8,987 nt of DNA from JBPOIS01 sp052034295 (GTDB lineage Bacteria > Pseudomonadota > Gammaproteobacteria > Pseudomonadales > Moraxellaceae). The position numbers and the translations under genes are program-made. The notes beneath the pieces were generated by a model that was not told the origin of the DNA, ran no database searches, and worked only from the letters and a program-made list of their open reading frames with translations. Where the stretch lies: the NCBI GenBank assembly GCA_052034295.1, contig JBPOIS010000111.1:1-8987 (forward strand). The letters are read 5' to 3'. Each line of letters starts with the position of its first letter. Position 1 is the stretch's first letter. Positions 5,788 through 8,987 of the stretch are shown piece by piece.

Positions 5788-7038
5788 TTATTGATTGGCG
5801 CGCAGGCGGCCCGGCATGCGCATCTGCCCTTTCAGGGTGGCTTTGATGTTGCCCTTCACATAACGGGCAAACACCAGCAGCGGCGACAGCTTCGGGTTGG
5901 GCTGCCGGCCCTGGCCAATGGCCTTGAACTGGGCGGCATACCAGATGATTTCCATCACCGCCAGCCGGTCAAAGGGCTTGATGCCGGTCTTGATCGGCTT
6001 GACCGCATAGCGCAGGTCCTGCCCGGCCTGCAGGCGTTTGGGCGCGTCGGTTTCCACCGCCAGCGGGCGGGCGATGCCGATCAGGTCACAGGCCCCGCTG
6101 GCCAGTGCATCGTCCATGCCGTGGCGGGTGCGGAAGCCACCGGTCACCATCAGTGCGGTGTTGATCTGGCCGCGGACTTTTTCGGCAAACTCCAGAAAAT
6201 ATGCCTCGCGCTTGCGGGTGCTGTCGGCCATCTGGCGCACGCCGGTCATGGCCGGGGCTTCATAGGTGCCGCCGGAAATTTCGATGAAATCCACCCCAAA
6301 GGCGTCCAGCGCCTGCACCACCGCCATGGAGTCCTCTTCAGTGAAGCCGCCGCGCTGGAAGTCCGCCGAATTGAGTTTCACTGACAGGATGAAACCTTCG
6401 CCCGTGGTGCGGCGGATTTCCCGGCAGATCTCCAGCAAAAAGCGCATGCGGTTGTCGATGCAGCCTCCCCACTGGTCGGTACGCTGGTTGTGTTTGGGCG
6501 ACAGAAATTCACTGACCAGATAGCCGTGCGCGCCGTGGATCTGGACGCCCTCGAACCCGGCTTTTTTGCAGATGCGGGCCGATTCACCAAAGCGGCGGAT
6601 CAGGTCGAGGATTTCCGCCTCGGTCAGGGCACGTGGCACCCCGAACATGGCAGCCATTTCACCCGAAAAGCCAATCGCCGACGGGGCCACGGTTTCGGCG
6701 TTGAGGCCCTTGGGGCATTGCTTGCCGGGGTGGGACAGCTGGACGATCTGCACCATGCCGTGCTGCTTGCCGACCTCAGCCCAGCGGGTCAGCATCGGCA
6801 GGTCGTGTTCATCCTCGATCACCACCACGCCCGGTTCATTTTTGGCCCGGCGGTCCACCATCACGTTGCCAGTGATGGAAGCCCCCAGACCGCCTTCGGC
6901 CCAAGTACGGTACAGCTGCAGGTGCTGGGCGTTGACCTCCCCGGCGGCATTGGCCAGCGCTTCGCTCATGGCGCCCTTGATCAGGCGGTTTTTCAGGGTG
7001 TGGCCCTGCAGGGTCAGCGGGGTGTTGATGTCGGTCAT
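5788..7038 (-). CDS. Old Yellow Enzyme-type NADH:flavin oxidoreductase
   Basis: FMN-dependent ene-reductase-type oxidoreductase with a TIM-barrel fold, expected to use NAD(P)H to reduce activated alkenes; the real substrate cannot be told from sequence. The 416-aa product has family signatures: QLSHPG (100-105), the substrate-anion pair in HGAHGY (H168, H171), LSPKHNQRTDQWGG (179-192) followed by NRMRF, and the FMN-phosphate region with VTGGFRT (298-304) and LIGIARPLA (319-327). It lacks the C-terminal iron-sulfur and FAD domains of 2,4-dienoyl-CoA reductase. Instead it has a tail of about 70 residues rich in basic residues, ending GNIKATLKGQMRMPGRLRANQ minus its last few residues in known relatives. 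The ATG at 7038 is preceded by AGGTG. It is divergent from tRNA-Arg/proS. A -10-like TAGATT lies on the minus strand at 7076-7071, overlapped upstream by an inverted repeat. Confidence 0.9.
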   Translation of the reverse strand: MTDINTPLTLQGHTLKNRLIKGAMSEALANAAGEVNAQHLQLYRTWAEGGLGASITGNVMVDRRAKNEPGVVVIEDEHDLPMLTRWAEVGKQHGMVQIVQLSHPGKQCPKGLNAETVAPSAIGFSGEMAAMFGVPRALTEAEILDLIRRFGESARICKKAGFEGVQIHGAHGYLVSEFLSPKHNQRTDQWGGCIDNRMRFLLEICREIRRTTGEGFILSVKLNSADFQRGGFTEEDSMAVVQALDAFGVDFIEISGGTYEAPAMTGVRQMADSTRKREAYFLEFAEKVRGQINTALMVTGGFRTRHGMDDALASGACDLIGIARPLAVETDAPKRLQAGQDLRYAVKPIKTGIKPFDRLAVMEIIWYAAQFKAIGQGRQPNPKLSPLLVFARYVKGNIKATLKGQMRMPGRLRANQ

Positions 7039-7095
7039 GGGGCACCTGTGGTTCGATGAAGACAGGCCCGAATCTACACCATTGACTGGCCAAAA

Positions 7096-7117
7096 ACCTG
7101 TGGGTGACTGTACAGGT
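7096..7117. repeat. Inverted repeat ACCTGT-N10-ACAGGT, possible operator
   Basis: ACCTGT (7096-7101) and ACAGGT (7112-7117) form a symmetric 22-bp site about 60-80 bp upstream of the oxidoreductase ATG. It covers the place where a -35 box would fall relative to the TAGATT at 7071-7076. A further ACCTGTGG (7044-7051) repeats 7096-7103 beside the start codon. Size and position fit a repressor site, but no regulator gene is adjacent, so this is suggestive only. Confidence 0.35.
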
Positions 7118-7161
7118 CAGGTTCAAACCGGGGCTGGGCCGATGGTTTTTTTGAATGATGC

Positions 7162-7183
7162 CCTGCCCATGGGTATGGGCGGG
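7162..7183. repeat. Hairpin-forming inverted repeat in divergent intergenic region
   Basis: CCTGCCCAT (7162-7170) and ATGGGCGGG (7175-7183) pair over nine bases with one wobble around GGGT. It has no following T-run on either strand, so it is not a normal terminator. A separate nine-base inverted repeat, AATGATGCC (7154-7162) with GGCATCATT (7226-7234), brackets it and reaches into the suggested tRNA-Arg -10. No role can be assigned. Confidence 0.4.
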
Positions 7184-7203
7184 CCGATCGCGCCAATCAG
7201 CGA

Positions 7204-7233
7204 TTGAAGCAGCACCCCTTGCCGTGGCATCAT
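7204..7233 (+). promoter_or_regulatory. Probable promoter of tRNA-Arg/proS
   Basis: TTGAAG (7204-7209) and CATCAT (7228-7233) each match the sigma70 boxes at four of six positions, with an 18-bp spacer. A GC-rich discriminator (GCCGCCCGCG) follows, and the tRNA begins about 16 bp after the -10. The architecture resembles the tRNA-Glu promoter but is much weaker in sequence. Confidence 0.5.
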
Positions 7234-7249
7234 TTGCCGCCCGCGCCTT

Positions 7250-7321
7250 GTCCCCATAGTTAAATGGATATAACGGCTCCCTCCTAAGGAGCAGTTACAG
7301 GTTCGATTCCTGTTGGGGGCG
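7250..7321 (+). tRNA. tRNA-Arg (anticodon CCT)
   Basis: A cloverleaf whose acceptor GTCCCCA pairs with TGGGGGC (one wobble). The D arm GTTAAATGGATATAAC is shared with E. coli argW. The anticodon stem GCTCC/GGAGC holds the loop CTCCTAA (anticodon CCT), and the T arm is ACAGG-TTCGATT-CCTGT. Discriminator G is at 7321. CTT follows rather than CCA, so the 3' end must be added by the CCA-adding enzyme, unlike the tRNA-Glu in this window. It reads the rare AGG codon. It ends 35 bp before proS with no terminator between. Confidence 0.96.
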
Positions 7322-7356
7322 CTTGATTTCCTGACTTTTTGATTTGAGCAAACGCC

Positions 7357-8987
7357 ATGCGTGCCAGCCGCTTTCCCTTCAATACCCTGCGGGAAGTTCC
7401 CGCCGATGCCGAAATCATCAGCCACCAGCTCATGCTGCGCGCGGGCCTGATCCGCAAACTGGCCAACGGCCTGTACACCTGGCTGCCGCTGGGTGTGCGT
7501 GTGCTGCACAAGGTCGAGCAGATCATCCGCGAAGAGATGGACCAGAGCGCCCTGGAAGTCATGATGCCGGTGGTGCAGCCGATCGAGCTGTGGCAGGAGT
7601 CTGGCCGCGAACAGGGCTATGGCCCGGAGCTGCTGCGCTTTAAGGACCGCCACGACCGCCCGTTTGTGCTTGGCCCCACCCATGAAGAAGTCATCACCGA
7701 CCTGGCCCGTCAGGAGCTGAAAAGCTACAAGCAACTGCCGGTGAACTACTACCAGATCCAGACCAAATTCCGCGATGAGATCCGCCCGCGCTTCGGGGTG
7801 ATGCGCTCGCGCGAATTCATCATGAAGGATGCCTACAGCTTCCACGCCAATCAGGCCAGTCTGGCCGAGACCTATCAGGTCATGTACGACACCTACACGC
7901 GGATTTTTACCCGGCTGGGGCTGGAGTTCCGGGCCGTGCAGGCTGACACCGGATCCATCGGCGGTTCGGCTTCGCATGAATTCCATGTGCTGGCCAGCAG
8001 CGGCGAGGATGCGATTGCCTTTTCCACCGCATCGGGCTATGCCGCCAACCTGGAAATGGCCGAGGCCATCAGCACCGGCAGCCGTCCGGCCCCGTCTGCA
8101 GCGCTGCAGACCGTGGCCACACCGGGGGTCAAAAGCATCGAGGACGTCTGTGCTTTCCTGAAGGTCGAAGCGGCGCAGACCGTCAAAACCCTGCTGGTGC
8201 AGGGCGCTGCGGATGAACATGGCCACTGGCAGCCGGTGGTGCTGGTGCTGCGCGGCGATCATGAGCTGAACGACATCAAGGCAGAAAAACTGCCTGAAGT
8301 GCATGCACCACTGAGTTTTGTCGATGAAGGGCGCATTCAGGCGCTGGGCCTGCAACTGGGCAGCATCGGCCCGCAGGGTCTGGTGGACCGTGGCCTCACG
8401 GTGCTGGTAGACCGGGCGGCCGCCGTGCTGGCCGACTTTGTGGCCGGGGCCAACCAGCCAGATCACCACGTCACCGGCCTGAACTGGGACCGTGACGCCA
8501 CCCTGACCCGCGTGGTGGACATCCGCAACGTGGTCGAAGGCGACCCCTCCCCCGACGGGCACGGCACCCTGACCATCAAGCGCGGCATCGAAGTCGGGCA
8601 TATTTTCCAGCTGGGGCAAAAATACTCTGAAGCCCTCGGCTGCAGGGTGCTGGGCGAAGACGGCAAGCCGTTCACCGTCACCATGGGCTGCTATGGCATC
8701 GGCGTCACCCGCGTGGTGGCAGCGGCGATTGAGCAGAACTTTGATGACAAAGGCATCCTCTGGCCGGCCAGCATCGCCCCGTTTGCGGTGGCCATCGTGC
8801 CGATGAATGCCGCCAAATCCCCGCGCTGTGTCGAAGCCGCCGAAGCCCTGTATGCCGAGCTGAAGGCCGCCGGGGTGGATGTGCTGCTGGATGACCGCAA
8901 CGAGCGTCCGGGCGTGAAGTTTGCCGATCTGGAGCTGGTGGGCATCCCGCACCGCATCGTGGTCAGCGAACGCGGTCTGGATGCAGG
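7357..8987 (+). CDS. proS: Prolyl-tRNA synthetase, 3' end outside window
   Basis: Class II aminoacyl-tRNA synthetase that charges tRNA-Pro in the cytoplasm. From ATG 7357 the frame is open for 543 codons to the right edge; bacterial-type ProRS is about 570 aa, so only the last part of the anticodon-binding domain is missing. The start MRASRFPFNTL matches the family. Motif 1 lies around 65-77 (LEVMMPVVQP), GPTHEE at 106-111, motif 2 at 138-159 (FRDEIRPRFGVMRSREFIMKD), and motif 3 around GCYGIGVTR (444-452). Between motifs 2 and 3, residues about 225-405 form the INS (YbaK-like) editing domain that clears mischarged Ala-tRNA-Pro, so this is the full bacterial long form. The ribosome site is weak (TGAG). 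The gene is probably cotranscribed with tRNA-Arg(CCT) 35 bp upstream, the tRNA being cut from the mRNA leader. Confidence 0.96.
   Translation, partial: MRASRFPFNTLREVPADAEIISHQLMLRAGLIRKLANGLYTWLPLGVRVLHKVEQIIREEMDQSALEVMMPVVQPIELWQESGREQGYGPELLRFKDRHDRPFVLGPTHEEVITDLARQELKSYKQLPVNYYQIQTKFRDEIRPRFGVMRSREFIMKDAYSFHANQASLAETYQVMYDTYTRIFTRLGLEFRAVQADTGSIGGSASHEFHVLASSGEDAIAFSTASGYAANLEMAEAISTGSRPAPSAALQTVATPGVKSIEDVCAFLKVEAAQTVKTLLVQGAADEHGHWQPVVLVLRGDHELNDIKAEKLPEVHAPLSFVDEGRIQALGLQLGSIGPQGLVDRGLTVLVDRAAAVLADFVAGANQPDHHVTGLNWDRDATLTRVVDIRNVVEGDPSPDGHGTLTIKRGIEVGHIFQLGQKYSEALGCRVLGEDGKPFTVTMGCYGIGVTRVVAAAIEQNFDDKGILWPASIAPFAVAIVPMNAAKSPRCVEAAEALYAELKAAGVDVLLDDRNERPGVKFADLELVGIPHRIVVSERGLDA

Noticed and set aside
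7134..7153. T-run after GATGG as a plus-strand terminator
   Set aside because: No stable stem directly precedes it, and no plus-strand gene ends there; the region is a divergent promoter interval.
7123..8952. Long open frame (609 codons) on the minus strand opposite proS
   Set aside because: It lies antisense to an unambiguous proS and also runs through tRNA-Arg. Its composition (many H, Q, G, R) is what a GC-rich reverse frame gives, and no family resemblance is seen.

Overview
The window is bacterial chromosome, roughly 60% GC except for one AT-rich island. It most likely comes from a Moraxellaceae-type gammaproteobacterium (Pseudomonadales). The basis is recalled family resemblance: PyrC reads very like Acinetobacter PyrC, including the stretch GFASFYGADFYGLPRNTDT. 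Single-domain RNase T sits in a pyrC-rnt operon, and there is a gammaproteobacterial tRNA-Glu and an Alx-like TerC protein. The genus is not determined.

Layout, left to right. (1) 1-157: the transposase-start end of an IS5-family insertion sequence, cut by the window edge and lying 11 bp past the argG stop. (2) 169-1389 (-): argG, divergent from (3) pyrC (+, start near 1549) and rnt, which overlap by ATGA and end at a terminator. (4) 3304-3482: a tRNA-Glu(TTC) unit with a perfect-consensus sigma70 promoter and its own terminator. (5) 3483-4547: an AT-rich accessory segment. It holds a striking double palindrome, one unrecognised 305-aa gene (apparent N-terminal winged helix, acidic linker, C-terminal domain of unknown type) and a terminator whose stem is identical to that of the tRNA-Glu terminator. 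(6) 4560-5522 (-): alx/terC, preceded by a yybP-ykoY (manganese) riboswitch with a clear intrinsic terminator as its expression platform. (7) 5788-7038 (-): an Old Yellow Enzyme-type flavin oxidoreductase. (8) 7250-7321 tRNA-Arg(CCT), then proS (7357 to the right edge, 3' end missing), probably one transcript.

Most of the window is housekeeping: arginine synthesis (argG), pyrimidine synthesis (pyrC), RNA maturation (rnt), tRNAs, tRNA charging (proS) and Mn2+ homeostasis (alx). The parts that stand out are the AT-rich orphan-gene cassette between matching terminators, its upstream operator-like double palindrome, and the alx leader. In that leader, mutually exclusive pairings link an upstream hairpin, the aptamer P1 stem and the terminator. 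No CRISPR array, prophage or recognisable defence operon is visible. Long open frames antisense to argG, alx, the oxidoreductase and proS are read as GC-rich shadows.
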